16,871 nt of DNA, taken from Parvularcula sp039033795 (GTDB taxonomy: Bacteria; Pseudomonadota; Alphaproteobacteria; Caulobacterales; Parvularculaceae). Numbering within the stretch: position 1 is the stretch's first letter; each line of letters opens with the position of its first letter. The position numbers and the translations under genes were made by a program. The stretch covers positions 1-16,871 of the forward strand of contig JBCCBY010000029.1 of NCBI GenBank assembly GCA_039033795.1, read 5' to 3'. Shown here in pieces: positions 1 to 7,234 of the stretch. Below the pieces are notes generated by a model, which worked only from the letters and a program-made list of their open reading frames with translations, was not told the DNA's origin and made no database searches.

Positions 1-188
1 ACGTCAACGTCGACCAGCTGAACGGCTGTACGTAGCGCGAGCGCATCGCGTCGGGCCTCCGTCCTGCTTGCGCCTTCCATGGCCTCGGGAAGTGACGCCA
101 GATGCCGCGCGATGGCTTCAAGCTGAAAACCGAGACTGCGCGGGTTCTGCTCGTCGAGAACAAGCAAGTCGAGCACAAGCCCCGTCTC
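1..188 (-). pseudogene. Alpha-E domain (DUF403) fragment joined in frame to GNAT, cut by window edge
   Basis: Codons 205-266 of the frame opened at 800 do not look like GNAT. They read LVLDLLVLDEQNPRSLGFQL (residues 208-227), then an amphipathic helix ending HLASLPEAME. The LDLLVLDE-NPRS-FQL block is typical of alpha-E proteins (COG2307/DUF403). These are helical proteins usually encoded beside a circularly permuted ATP-grasp protein and a transglutaminase-like gene. The match is to the later half of that family, so the alpha-E start is absent and the end runs out of the window. No ATP-grasp or transglutaminase gene is present here. The join lies between about 177 and 200. The family call is from recognised motifs, without a search. 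Confidence 0.6.
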
Positions 189-800
189 ATCGCGGTTGCT
201 GGGGTCGAGCCAGGCACTCAACGCGCGGGATCGTTCGGGCCATTCGTTATCGAGAAGGGAAAACCATGCGGTGTCCCGGTTGGTGCCCTTGGCAATCATG
301 TCCTGGCGGTGAACACCCTCGAAGGTGAAGCCGAGCCGCTCCGCAGCACGAAACGAGCGGTCATTCTCGGCGTTGCATTTCCATTCGCAGCGTCGATAGG
401 CCAGGTCATCGAACAGGTGGCGCATCATCAAAAACATCGCCTCGGTTCCGGCCAATGACCGTTGCATCGCTTGGCCATAGACAATGGACCCAAGCTCCGC
501 GCTGCCATGCTCAGGCCGGATCCTCAAAAAGGAAGCCGTGCCCATCACCGCACCGGTCGGGGCGACGATCGCCATGGTGTTGCCGGTTTCTTGCCGTTCC
601 CGAAGTGCGTTCTCAGCATCCTTGGGCGAGGAGAATGGTCCCCACAGCATGTAGGTCCAAAGCTCCTCGCGCTCTTGCGCCATCAAACGGCAAAGCGCAT
701 CGGCTGGGTCTGGCCATTGAAGCGGCACGAGGCGCGCATGGTGACCGTCAAGAGCTGTTTCACCCGGAAGACGGTCGGTCAGAGGAACACGGGGCGACAT
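189..800 (-). CDS. GNAT family N-acetyltransferase (RimJ/RimL-like), C-terminus replaced
   Basis: The reading frame opens with ATG at 800 and stays open to the window edge. Residues 1 to about 204 are a nearly full GNAT acetyltransferase of the RimJ/RimL type (COG1670), which transfers acetyl from acetyl-CoA to an amine. Family landmarks are the stretch ending ELGSIVYG near residue 108, the TEAMFLMMRHLF helix, YRRCEWKCNAEN, SFRAAERLGFTFEGVHRQ (the acetyl-CoA and C-terminal strand region) and NRDTAWFSLLDNEWP. Relatives usually end soon after a motif like AWL-P-NFD, and here AWLDPSN appears at residues 196-202. After that the frame becomes a different family (see the 1-188 entry), so the native end is missing. 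It is divergent from lolC, with 83 bases between the starts. The substrate is unknown, and no strong ribosome binding site is visible. Confidence 0.8.
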
Positions 801-883
801 AGCACGTCCAAAGCTTTCGAGACCTTCGCTTTACGGCGCTGCGTGAACTTGCCAAACGACCTTTCGTGTAAAAGGTTCCCGTC

Positions 884-2173
884 ATGAGTCACCGGGCAGC
901 GCCCACGCCCTTCGGGCTTTTTGAACGTATGTTGGCGCTGCGCTACCTCCGGGCGACCCGGAAGGGCGCCGGTGTCAGCTTGATCTCGATCATCGCGTTT
1001 CTTGGTATCATGCTGTCCGTTGCGACACTGATCGTTGTCATGTCTGTGATGCAGGGTTTTCGCGTCACACTGCTCGATCAACTGCTGGGGGTGAACGGCC
1101 ACGTGTTCGTTCAGCCTCCACGCAACACGTTGTCTGCGGATGGTGACCTTTTGCGATCACTCGAACAGATCGACGGTATCGACCGTGTTGTTCCTGTGTT
1201 GAAGATAGAGGCCTATGCGGTGAGTGCGGAAGGTCAAACACCCGTCTATATACAAGGCGTTGATCGCGAAGACCTGATGGCCATTGAGCAGATCACCGGC
1301 GGCCAAGCGCGGCGGGACGGCGACTTCGACACGTTTGGTCTTGGTGAGCGCGGCGGCAATGGCATTGCCCTAGGCATTGGTGTGTCAGCGAAACTTCGGG
1401 TCGGCGCAGGGGATCAGATCACCTTGATCACCGGGGGCGGGGCGGAAACGCCCTTTGGAAACACGCCGACAACGGAGAAAAACTACACCGTTGAAGCTGT
1501 CTTCGCCGTTGGCAATTCTGAGTATGATGGAATTCTTCTCTATATGCCGCTCGAGCAGGCGCAGCTGTTCGGCCGCAAACGGGGACAAATCACCGAAATT
1601 GAAATCAGGGTCGATGATCCGTTGGTGCTTGACCCCTACCTCCCCGCGATTGAGCAGGCCGTTGGACGCCAGGGTTATGTTCTTGATTGGCGCGATCGTT
1701 TCCGCTCCCTCAACAATGCACTTGAGGTGGAGCGGGGGCTTCAGCGCATCATCCTCTTAATGATCGTTGGGATTGCGACCCTCAACATCATTTCCGGGCT
1801 GGTTATGTTGGTGAAGGACAAAACCAGCGATATCGCTGTCTTGCGCACCGTGGGGGCCACGGAGGGTTCGATCCTCAGGATTTTTTTGATGGTGGGCGGA
1901 CTGATCGGTGTCACGGGTGCGCTTTTTGGTGTGGCACTTGGCAGCGCGCTCGCGGCGAACTTAGGAGCGGTGGAGCGCTTTTTATCGTCCGTTTTCGGAT
2001 TTAGGCTGTTCAATCCGGCAATTTACTATCTCGATGAAATTCCTTCGATCTTCGAGTTTTCTGAGGTGCGGAATGTGCTGATTTTTGCCCTAGTGATGGC
2101 GCTTTTATCGGCGGCTTATCCTGCGTGGAGAGCATCCCGGCTCGACCCGGTGGAGGCGCTTCGGTATGAGTGA
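884..2173 (+). CDS. lolC: Lipoprotein-releasing ABC transporter permease LolC/LolE family
   Basis: This 429-residue inner-membrane permease works with LolD to pull mature lipoproteins from the inner membrane and pass them to the periplasmic carrier LolA. The N-terminus has the family pattern: an FE-M-ALRYLRA-RK-G-SLISIIAFLGI stretch leading into membrane segment 1 (about residues 33-58). A periplasmic domain of some 230 residues follows. Three further membrane segments lie near residues 289-311, 330-356 and 398-416, and the protein ends ASRLDPVEALRYE as LolC/E and FtsX-type permeases do. Only one LolC/E gene is seen, so it may act as a homodimer, as is common in alphaproteobacteria (inference). 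Its stop overlaps the lolD start by 8 bases, which implies translational coupling. The proS gene often found just upstream in this class is absent; a divergent GNAT gene takes its place. Confidence 0.93.
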   Translation: MSHRAAPTPFGLFERMLALRYLRATRKGAGVSLISIIAFLGIMLSVATLIVVMSVMQGFRVTLLDQLLGVNGHVFVQPPRNTLSADGDLLRSLEQIDGIDRVVPVLKIEAYAVSAEGQTPVYIQGVDREDLMAIEQITGGQARRDGDFDTFGLGERGGNGIALGIGVSAKLRVGAGDQITLITGGGAETPFGNTPTTEKNYTVEAVFAVGNSEYDGILLYMPLEQAQLFGRKRGQITEIEIRVDDPLVLDPYLPAIEQAVGRQGYVLDWRDRFRSLNNALEVERGLQRIILLMIVGIATLNIISGLVMLVKDKTSDIAVLRTVGATEGSILRIFLMVGGLIGVTGALFGVALGSALAANLGAVERFLSSVFGFRLFNPAIYYLDEIPSIFEFSEVRNVLIFALVMALLSAAYPAWRASRLDPVEALRYE

Positions 2174-2828
2174 GGCGATCACATTGGATGGCGTTTCCCG
2201 GCGCTACGGGTCCTTAACGATCTTCGAGGAGCTCAACCTGTCGATCGAAGAGGGAGGTTCTGCGGCCCTTCTTGGTCCGTCCGGTTCGGGCAAGTCATCG
2301 CTCTTGCATATCGCTGGCCTTCTTGAAAAGCCAAGCGCTGGGGAAGTCACGATCTCTGGGTCAACCACCGCAAAGCTGTCGGATCGTCAGCGGACGGCCA
2401 TCCGTCGGGAAACGGTGGGTTTCGTTTACCAGTTCCATCATCTGCTGCCGGAATTCAATGCCCGGATGAATGTGATGATACCGATGCTGATTAAAGGTCT
2501 TGGTGAGGGGGCAGCAAAAAAACGGGCAGGTGACCTTCTTGATCGTCTTGGTTTGGCAGAGCGTCTCAGCCATCAACCAGCCCAATTGTCAGGCGGGGAG
2601 AAACAGCGTGTGGCCATTGCCCGGGCCCTTGCTAACGAACCTCGTCTTATCCTGGCTGATGAACCAACGGGCAATCTCGACCAGGAGACGTCCGCCAAGG
2701 TTTTTGACCTACTCGTTGAGACCCAGCGGGAAAGCGGCATGGCGATGATTGTTGCCACCCACGATGAGGCACTCGCTGCGCGTTTGCCGCGGATCCTTCG
2801 GATCAAAGGCCAACACTTGGTTGGTTAA
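2166..2828 (+). CDS. lolD: Lipoprotein-releasing ABC transporter ATP-binding protein LolD
   Basis: This 220-residue ATPase powers lipoprotein release by the LolC/LolD complex. It has all nucleotide-binding motifs: Walker A GPSGSGKSS (about residues 37-45), a Q-loop within VYQFHHLLPEFNARMNV, the signature LSGGEKQRVAIARAL, Walker B LILADEPTGNLD and the switch histidine in VATHDEALA. The FHHLLPEF-A--NV segment after the Q-loop is typical of LolD among MacB/FtsE-like ATPases. The ATG at 2166 sits inside the last codons of lolC, with a GGAGG-like site about ten bases upstream. Length is normal for the family. Confidence 0.95.
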   Translation: MSEAITLDGVSRRYGSLTIFEELNLSIEEGGSAALLGPSGSGKSSLLHIAGLLEKPSAGEVTISGSTTAKLSDRQRTAIRRETVGFVYQFHHLLPEFNARMNVMIPMLIKGLGEGAAKKRAGDLLDRLGLAERLSHQPAQLSGGEKQRVAIARALANEPRLILADEPTGNLDQETSAKVFDLLVETQRESGMAMIVATHDEALAARLPRILRIKGQHLVG

Positions 2829-2886
2829 CGTCCGTGCTCTTCGGCGTTAGACTGAACGTCCTGGGCGGCGTTGGAGGCGTGTTTCT

Positions 2887-3540
2887 GTGCGAGTTTTGCT
2901 GGGCTTGTTCATGGTTCTTGGCGCTCTTTCGGGATGTGCCGGTCTTTCTGAAGATCAGTGCCAGATCTTGAATTGGGAGGCGGAAGGCCGAAGCGCGGGG
3001 CAATATGGTGGCGGGCCAACGAGCTATTCGCGTCTTGCCTCACAATGCAGCCGTTACGCGATCGTCCCCGATTACCAAGCCTTTGAGCGCGGCCGGCAAC
3101 AAGGCCTCGTGCGTTTTTGCACGCCTGACGGCGCCTATATTGCCGGTCTCGCTGGACGGGGCAGCACAGCACAATGCGTCGGTGGTGATTCAAGCCTCAC
3201 CCTGATCCATCAGGCAGCGCTCCATTACAGCCAAGCTGAGCGAGAGTTAGAACGAGCACGGAACGACCTCGAAAGCGCGATCGACGATCGCAACTTTGCG
3301 CGCCAAGAAGCCCGATCCATCCGCGCAAAGCTTCGGAAGGAAGACGATCCCGATAAGATCGAGGACTTGGAGCGGGAGCTTCGCTATCAGCTCAACCGCG
3401 CTGATGATTATGAGGCGGATAAGGTGCGGCTCTTGTTTCGCATCGCTGATCGCGAACGAGACTTTACGCGCGCGCAGTTCGAACTTGACCGCGTCCGCGC
3501 TGAGTTCGGTCTTGGGTTTGGACCCAGCCCGTTTTTCTAA
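2887..3540 (+). CDS. DUF2799-type lipoprotein with C-terminal coiled coil
   Basis: The product has 217 residues starting at GTG 2887; GGAGG at 2873-2877 supports this start. It opens with a short lipoprotein signal, MRVLLGLFMVLGALSGC, with lipobox LSGC and the lipid-bearing Cys at 17. Residues 20-100 (LSEDQC--LNWEAEGRSAGQYG, YQAFERGRQQGLVRFCTP) resemble DUF2799, a family of small envelope lipoproteins of unknown function. Residues about 112-205 are highly charged and predicted by eye to form a long coiled coil (QAERELERARNDLESAIDD, then a second helical run). The residue after Cys is Ala, which by the E. coli rule suggests outer-membrane sorting. The gene begins 58 bases after lolD, so it may share that transcript. 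Function unknown; the family call is from motif memory. Confidence 0.75.
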   Translation: MRVLLGLFMVLGALSGCAGLSEDQCQILNWEAEGRSAGQYGGGPTSYSRLASQCSRYAIVPDYQAFERGRQQGLVRFCTPDGAYIAGLAGRGSTAQCVGGDSSLTLIHQAALHYSQAERELERARNDLESAIDDRNFARQEARSIRAKLRKEDDPDKIEDLERELRYQLNRADDYEADKVRLLFRIADRERDFTRAQFELDRVRAEFGLGFGPSPFF

Positions 3541-3794
3541 CGGGTGATGCCCAGAAAGACATAACCCAGCACAAAAATAGCGCCGATCAAAACGATCGTG
3601 AGAAACAGCCTGAAGACCGTGGAGGTTGTGTAGCTGATGCTGACAGCGATCATCGCCAGCGGCAAGATTGCGTAAAGCAAGACAGTTTCTAGTGTCGGCA
3701 GCCCTTCACTTGGTGTGAGTGGCCCCAGAACGCCGATAAAGATTGCCGCGATGCCAGCGATCGAGACGATCGCGCTGGCCAAAAACCTTAACAT
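3537..3794 (-). CDS. Small hydrophobic membrane protein, unknown function
   Basis: An 85-residue protein with three likely membrane segments, near residues 4-22, 35-53 and 61-80; a short loop PLTPSEGLPTLE joins the first two. I chose ATG 3794 because a strong GGGAGGG site lies six bases before it. The same frame is open further upstream, to an ATG at 3860, but that longer start would place the ribosome binding site inside the gene and add a charged non-conserved leader. The end overlaps the convergent DUF2799 gene by 4 bases, tail to tail. I do not recognise a family. Confidence 0.65.
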   Translation of the reverse strand: MLRFLASAIVSIAGIAAIFIGVLGPLTPSEGLPTLETVLLYAILPLAMIAVSISYTTSTVFRLFLTIVLIGAIFVLGYVFLGITR

Positions 3795-3858
3795 AGACTG
3801 CCCTCCCATTCGGCCCCGTGCTGATATGATGAAACCAGCGTCGAGGTGGTCCGTCCAC

Positions 3859-3886
3859 AAAAAAGCCCCGCTGGCGCAGGGCTTCT
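3859..3886 (-). terminator. Rho-independent terminator downstream of the acidic lipoprotein gene
   Basis: Plus-strand AAGCCC (3863-3868) pairs with GGGCTT (3879-3884). A short inner GC stem lies around the TGGC loop, with one C/A mismatch between the two stems. Read on the minus strand, the hairpin is followed by six T residues (plus-strand A run 3859-3864), which is the classic form. It lies 25 bases after the stop of the lipoprotein gene and before the small membrane protein gene, so that gene probably needs its own promoter. The other direction has only a broken T run. Confidence 0.8.
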
Positions 3887-3910
3887 TTCATGTCGATAAG
3901 GCCTCTTGGC

Positions 3911-4294
3911 CTATTGCTCGGTGCCGTCCATTGCGGCCTCAACCTCGTCGGTTGTTTCCTCGACGGCGGCTTCCATGTCGTCGGCCATGTCTTCCATCGC
4001 GCCCATCATGTCGTCGGCCATGTCTCCAGCTTCCGTTGCCATCTCCTCAGCGGTTTCGACAGCTTCCTCAGCCATGTCTTCTGCTTCTTCGACGACAGCT
4101 TCCATCTCCATGGTGGCTTCTTCTGCCTCCATCATGGGTGCTTCTTCTGCTTCAGGAGCTGGTGCTTCTTCCGCAGCTTCTTCGACTTCAGCCTCAATGG
4201 CCTCCATCGCTTTGTCTTTCATTTCAGTGACTTGGTCACATGCGGCAATAGCAAAGAGCGATGCTGCGCCAGCGAGCAAAGCGAGTCTGTTCAT
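3911..4294 (-). CDS. Very acidic, Met/Ala/Glu-rich lipoprotein, unknown function
   Basis: A 127-residue protein with a lipoprotein signal (MNRLALLAGAASLFAIAAC) and the lipid-bearing Cys at 19. The mature part of 109 residues is low complexity: by hand count about 32 Glu, 11 Asp and 15 Met, against only two Lys, no Arg or His and no aromatic residue. From about residue 70 it shows seven-residue spacing of Met/Ala/Val between acidic residues (DMAEEAV, ETAEEMA, TEAGDMA), suggesting an acidic helix or coiled coil; a Pro-containing stretch (EEAPAPEAEEAP) precedes it. Asp follows the Cys, the E. coli signal for staying in the inner membrane. The start is supported by GGGGA about eight bases before the ATG. 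No family recognised; despite the biased composition, the signal peptide and downstream terminator support a real gene. Confidence 0.8.
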   Translation of the reverse strand: MNRLALLAGAASLFAIAACDQVTEMKDKAMEAIEAEVEEAAEEAPAPEAEEAPMMEAEEATMEMEAVVEEAEDMAEEAVETAEEMATEAGDMADDMMGAMEDMADDMEAAVEETTDEVEAAMDGTEQ

Positions 4295-4318
4295 GTCAAT
4301 TCCCCAGGTACGAGTTCC

Positions 4319-4347
4319 CTAAACGTCTTTTAAGAAAAAGTCGTCAA
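4319..4347 (-). promoter_or_regulatory. Possible promoter of the acidic lipoprotein gene
   Basis: On the minus strand, TTGACG (4347-4342) is followed after 17 bases by GTTTAG (4324-4319), 24 bases before the start codon at 4294. The -35 element is good but the -10 element is poor, so this is tentative. The gene could also be read through from the ABC-F gene, which ends 100 bases upstream on the same strand. Confidence 0.3.
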
Positions 4348-4394
4348 TGCGCAAGAGCAGGTTTTGTCTTGGTTAGTGATGCCGCCTTGGCGCG

Positions 4395-6281
4395 TTAGAG
4401 ACCGGCGTCGGCGACCGCCTGGTCGTAGGCGCCGCTCACGTCCAGCCACTCCTCTTCAGCGGATTCTAATGCCCGAACGAGATCCGAGCGCTCCTTGTTC
4501 AACAAGGCTGCGCGCGAGGGATCGGCATCGTAAAGCGTGGGATCCGCCAGCGTGCCATCGAGTTGCGTGATGGCGTTGGACAAGCGATCGATCTCTTTTT
4601 CGGCGCTTTGAACCTTTTTCTTGAGTGGCTGAAGCGCTTTGCGTTTTTCTGCCGCTTCGCGGCGCCGGTCGGCGCTCGATTCAGGTGAGGTTTTTGTTTT
4701 GCCCGCGGTCCGCCGCTCCAACGAAAGGATACGCTGTCGGTAATCGTCGAGGCTGTCATCAAGGTGATGAACCCCGCCGCTGCGGACCTCCCAAAGGGTG
4801 TCTGCCACCGCCTCAGCCAGATGCGCATCGTGGGTGATGAGCAACACCGCGCCTTCATAAGCATTCAGTGCTTCGATCAACGCATCGCGGCTGTCGATAT
4901 CGAGGTGGTTGGTCGGCTCGTCGAGGATCATCATGTGCGGGTGGTCGAACGTGATCAGTCCAAAGAGGAGCCGTGCTTTTTCCCCGCCTGAGAGCTTCTC
5001 CACCTTCGTCTCTGCCTTTTGCGGCCCAAAACCAATTTGGGCGGTCCGGGCCCGCACCTCGGCCTCTGTTCCCTCCGGCATCAGCAGGCGGACATGGTCG
5101 TAAGCGGATTGTTTTGGCTTAAGCTCGTCCACTTGATGCTGTGCGAAATAGGCGACTTTGAGTCTTTTGTGTTTGTAGAGATTGCCGTCAAGCGGCGCGA
5201 GGCGTCCTGCGATCGCTTTCACCAATGTCGACTTGCCTTGACCGTTGGCCCCAAGGATCGCCACCCTGTCGTCACTGTCAATCCGCAAGGTGATGTCACG
5301 CAAAACGGCATGGCCTTCTTGATAACCGATGAAAGCCTTCTCGAGACGGACAATTGGCGGCGCCATAGCCGGTTTTGGGGAAGGGAAATTGAACGGTGTC
5401 GTCCGCTCAGCAATAGGAAGGTCCACGGACGCGAGTTTTTCGATCGCTTTCACACGGCTTTGCGCCTGTTTGGCCTTTGACGCCTTCGCCTTAAAGCGAT
5501 CCACAAAGGCCTGCATATGTGCCCGTTGCGCCTCGATTTTTTCAGCTTTCGCGCTGGCCAGGCGCGCCTGTTCGGCCCGTCTTGCGGCATAGGTGTCATA
5601 ATTACCCACGTGGACGGAGAGCTTTTTGTGATCGAGCGCGAGAATATGGCTCACCGAGCGGTTGAGCAAACCGCGATCGTGACTGATCACGATGGCGGAG
5701 TACGGATATTTCGCAAGGTAGGTTTCGAGCCACGCCGCTCCTTCCAGATCCAGATAGTTGGTCGGCTCATCAAGGAGCAGCAGGTCGGGCTTCGCAAAAA
5801 GCACCCCCGCGAGCGCCACGCGCATGCGCCAACCGCCTGAAAATTCCTCGCATGCACGGGCTTGCTCGTCGGTCGAAAAACCAAGACCTGAGAGCACAGA
5901 AGCGGCCCGCGCTTCGGCTGAATGCGCTTCAATATCGGCGAGCCTTGTCTGGATCTCTGCGATCGCCATTGGATCGTCTTCGGTTTCCATGCGTATCAAG
6001 AGCGAAGCCCGTTCTTCATCGGCGCGAAGCACGGTATCGAGGAGACTGTCTTGCGTGGCTGGCGCCTCCTGCGCGACGCCGCCAATACGCGCGCCCGGTC
6101 GAATCGAAATCGCGCCATCATCGGGGCTGATTTCATCCCGGATAAGGCGAAAAAGGGTCGATTTCCCGGTGCCGTTTCTGCCTGTGAACCCCACGGTCCA
6201 GCCATCGGAAATCATCGCTGTGGCTTGTTCAAACAGCGGTCGTCCTTCAATTCGGTAGGTGAGGTCATTGATATGCAACAT
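4395..6281 (-). CDS. yheS: ABC-F family ATPase, YheS-type
   Basis: A 628-residue soluble protein with two fused ATP-binding cassettes and no membrane part: an ABC-F protein, a group acting on ribosomes. Cassette 1 has Walker A GRNGTGKS (34-41), signature FSGG (147-150), Walker B LLLLDEP ending at 173 and switch His201. Cassette 2 has GANGQGKS (344-351), LSGGE (430-434), ILDEPTNHLD (452-461) and His484. The linker between them (about 235-300) carries the RFKAKA-KAKQAQSR-KA-EK pattern of the tRNA-contacting arm; with FSGGWRMR and the YFAQHQ segment it points to YheS rather than Uup or EttA. A charged coiled-coil tail spans about 540-625. Cassette 1 reads NYLD where NHLD is usual. Length matches E. 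coli YheS. It is divergent from the methyltransferase gene. Confidence 0.88.
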   Translation of the reverse strand: MLHINDLTYRIEGRPLFEQATAMISDGWTVGFTGRNGTGKSTLFRLIRDEISPDDGAISIRPGARIGGVAQEAPATQDSLLDTVLRADEERASLLIRMETEDDPMAIAEIQTRLADIEAHSAEARAASVLSGLGFSTDEQARACEEFSGGWRMRVALAGVLFAKPDLLLLDEPTNYLDLEGAAWLETYLAKYPYSAIVISHDRGLLNRSVSHILALDHKKLSVHVGNYDTYAARRAEQARLASAKAEKIEAQRAHMQAFVDRFKAKASKAKQAQSRVKAIEKLASVDLPIAERTTPFNFPSPKPAMAPPIVRLEKAFIGYQEGHAVLRDITLRIDSDDRVAILGANGQGKSTLVKAIAGRLAPLDGNLYKHKRLKVAYFAQHQVDELKPKQSAYDHVRLLMPEGTEAEVRARTAQIGFGPQKAETKVEKLSGGEKARLLFGLITFDHPHMMILDEPTNHLDIDSRDALIEALNAYEGAVLLITHDAHLAEAVADTLWEVRSGGVHHLDDSLDDYRQRILSLERRTAGKTKTSPESSADRRREAAEKRKALQPLKKKVQSAEKEIDRLSNAITQLDGTLADPTLYDADPSRAALLNKERSDLVRALESAEEEWLDVSGAYDQAVADAGL

Positions 6282-6419
6282 GGCGCGGCTGGCTCTAGGG
6301 GTTCATGGATGACAAGGGAAGCGGCGATCAACGAACGTTTTGATGCGGTGACGGGCAAACGATCACCAGCAGGTAAGTGGATGGACGGCGCGTTTTTTTG
6401 GGTTCAGCTTCGTTGACGG

Positions 6420-7166
6420 ATGCCAGTCGCTATAAAGGGGAGGGCGGTGGAAGAAGAGAGTTACGAGGTCAAGATTGGCACCTTGTTGTCCTCCAGGACA
6501 ATCAAGATAGAGCGAACAGATCCATCGGTCTTTGCCCCGACCTTCCTTGCCCGCCGCTTTCTTGATGAAATGGCGACGATGTCCCTTTCAGGGTTGAAGG
6601 TGCTCGACATTGGCTGCGGCTCAGGGGTGTTGTCCTTAGCCGCTCGCCTTGGCGGTGCGGATGTCACCGCAATCGATATCAACGAGGCCGCCCTCGACTG
6701 TACACGGTATAATGCTAAACGCCTGGGCTTAACGCTCGACGTGCGCTTTTCCGATGGTCTTCAAGCGGTGCGTCCGGATGAACGGTTCGATGTTGTTCTC
6801 GCCAATGTGCCGGGGGCCGCACCGTCAATGACCACCAAGCAAAACGCACCGGTCGACCGCGGCGACGTCAGTGACCCTTTGCTGATCGACGTCGTTCGAC
6901 GGGGTCCAGAGTTGATGCGGCCAGCGGGCGTGATGATCACGTGGTGCAATGATCTTTTGGGGCTCGCCCCGATCGAAGATCTTATGCGAGACCATTGGGA
7001 CACCATCGAGGTGCGGCAGGATGTCGACACCCTGATTAACGCAGAAACCGGTCTGAGAATATGGGGGTATGACCGAGACCGCCTGCTGGCTGAGGGCCGG
7101 ATGCGCACGCGACATGGACGGGATTTTGTCGGGTTGCGCATCTATCGCTTAGCCCTGTGGCGCTAG
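6420..7166 (+). CDS. Small-domain SAM-dependent methyltransferase, substrate unknown
   Basis: A 248-residue protein with a Rossmann-type methyltransferase core. Motif I is VLDIGCGSG (61-69), the acidic SAM-ribose position is in TAIDIN (D86), and motif IV is ANVPG (128-132). The layout, with a strand-rich N-terminal part (RTIKIERTDPSVFAPTFLARRFLDEM), resembles PrmA/PrmC-like members that modify ribosomal proteins or release factors. The NPPY motif of glutamine/adenine N-methyltransferases is replaced by NVPG, so PrmC-type activity is unlikely. The start is uncertain: ATG 6420 gives the full frame, while an in-frame GTG at 6447 has a GGGGAGGG tract only two to three bases upstream. It stands alone between a divergent ABC-F gene and the blaI operon. 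Confidence 0.75.
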   Translation: MPVAIKGRAVEEESYEVKIGTLLSSRTIKIERTDPSVFAPTFLARRFLDEMATMSLSGLKVLDIGCGSGVLSLAARLGGADVTAIDINEAALDCTRYNAKRLGLTLDVRFSDGLQAVRPDERFDVVLANVPGAAPSMTTKQNAPVDRGDVSDPLLIDVVRRGPELMRPAGVMITWCNDLLGLAPIEDLMRDHWDTIEVRQDVDTLINAETGLRIWGYDRDRLLAEGRMRTRHGRDFVGLRIYRLALWR

Positions 7167-7175
7167 CGTGATCGC

Positions 7176-7204
7176 TTGACGCAAGGCGGGGCGAATGCTA
7201 TCGC
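7176..7204 (+). promoter_or_regulatory. Candidate promoter of the blaI-M56 operon
   Basis: TTGACG (7176-7181) and TATCGC (7199-7204) are separated by exactly 17 bases and end 30 bases before the blaI start codon. The -35 box is near consensus for alphaproteobacterial housekeeping promoters; the -10 matches only its first half. Confidence 0.45.
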
Positions 7205-7220
7205 CTACAGCCGTAGTCGA
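7201..7220 (+). promoter_or_regulatory. 20-base inverted repeat, candidate BlaI-family operator
   Basis: The segment has a core CTACAGCCGTAG (7205-7216) flanked by TCGC and TCGA. Eight of the ten base pairs of the dyad are self-complementary. It overlaps the -10 element and likely transcription start of the repressor gene, where BlaI/MecI-type repressors bind to control their own operon; known operators of this family have TACA/TGTA-like half sites. Binding is inferred, not shown. Confidence 0.45.
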
Positions 7221-7234
7221 TTGGATGAGAGCCC

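Noticed and set aside
102..887. Plus-strand open frames opposite the GNAT gene
   Set aside because: They are antisense to a frame with clear GNAT motifs and their products are Arg/His/Pro-rich without motifs.
779..1102. Minus-strand frame across the lolC start
   Set aside because: It overlaps the well-supported lolC N-terminus and the divergent start region, and its product has no family features.
3890..4333. Plus-strand frames rich in Phe/Cys/His or Ser/Ala opposite the acidic lipoprotein
   Set aside because: They are complementary-strand shadows of the Glu/Ala/Met repeat; the minus-strand frame has the signal peptide, lipobox and downstream terminator.
6413..6436. TTGACG and TATAAA as a promoter for the methyltransferase
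   Set aside because: The spacing is only 12 bases, and the ATG at 6420 would lie within the promoter.
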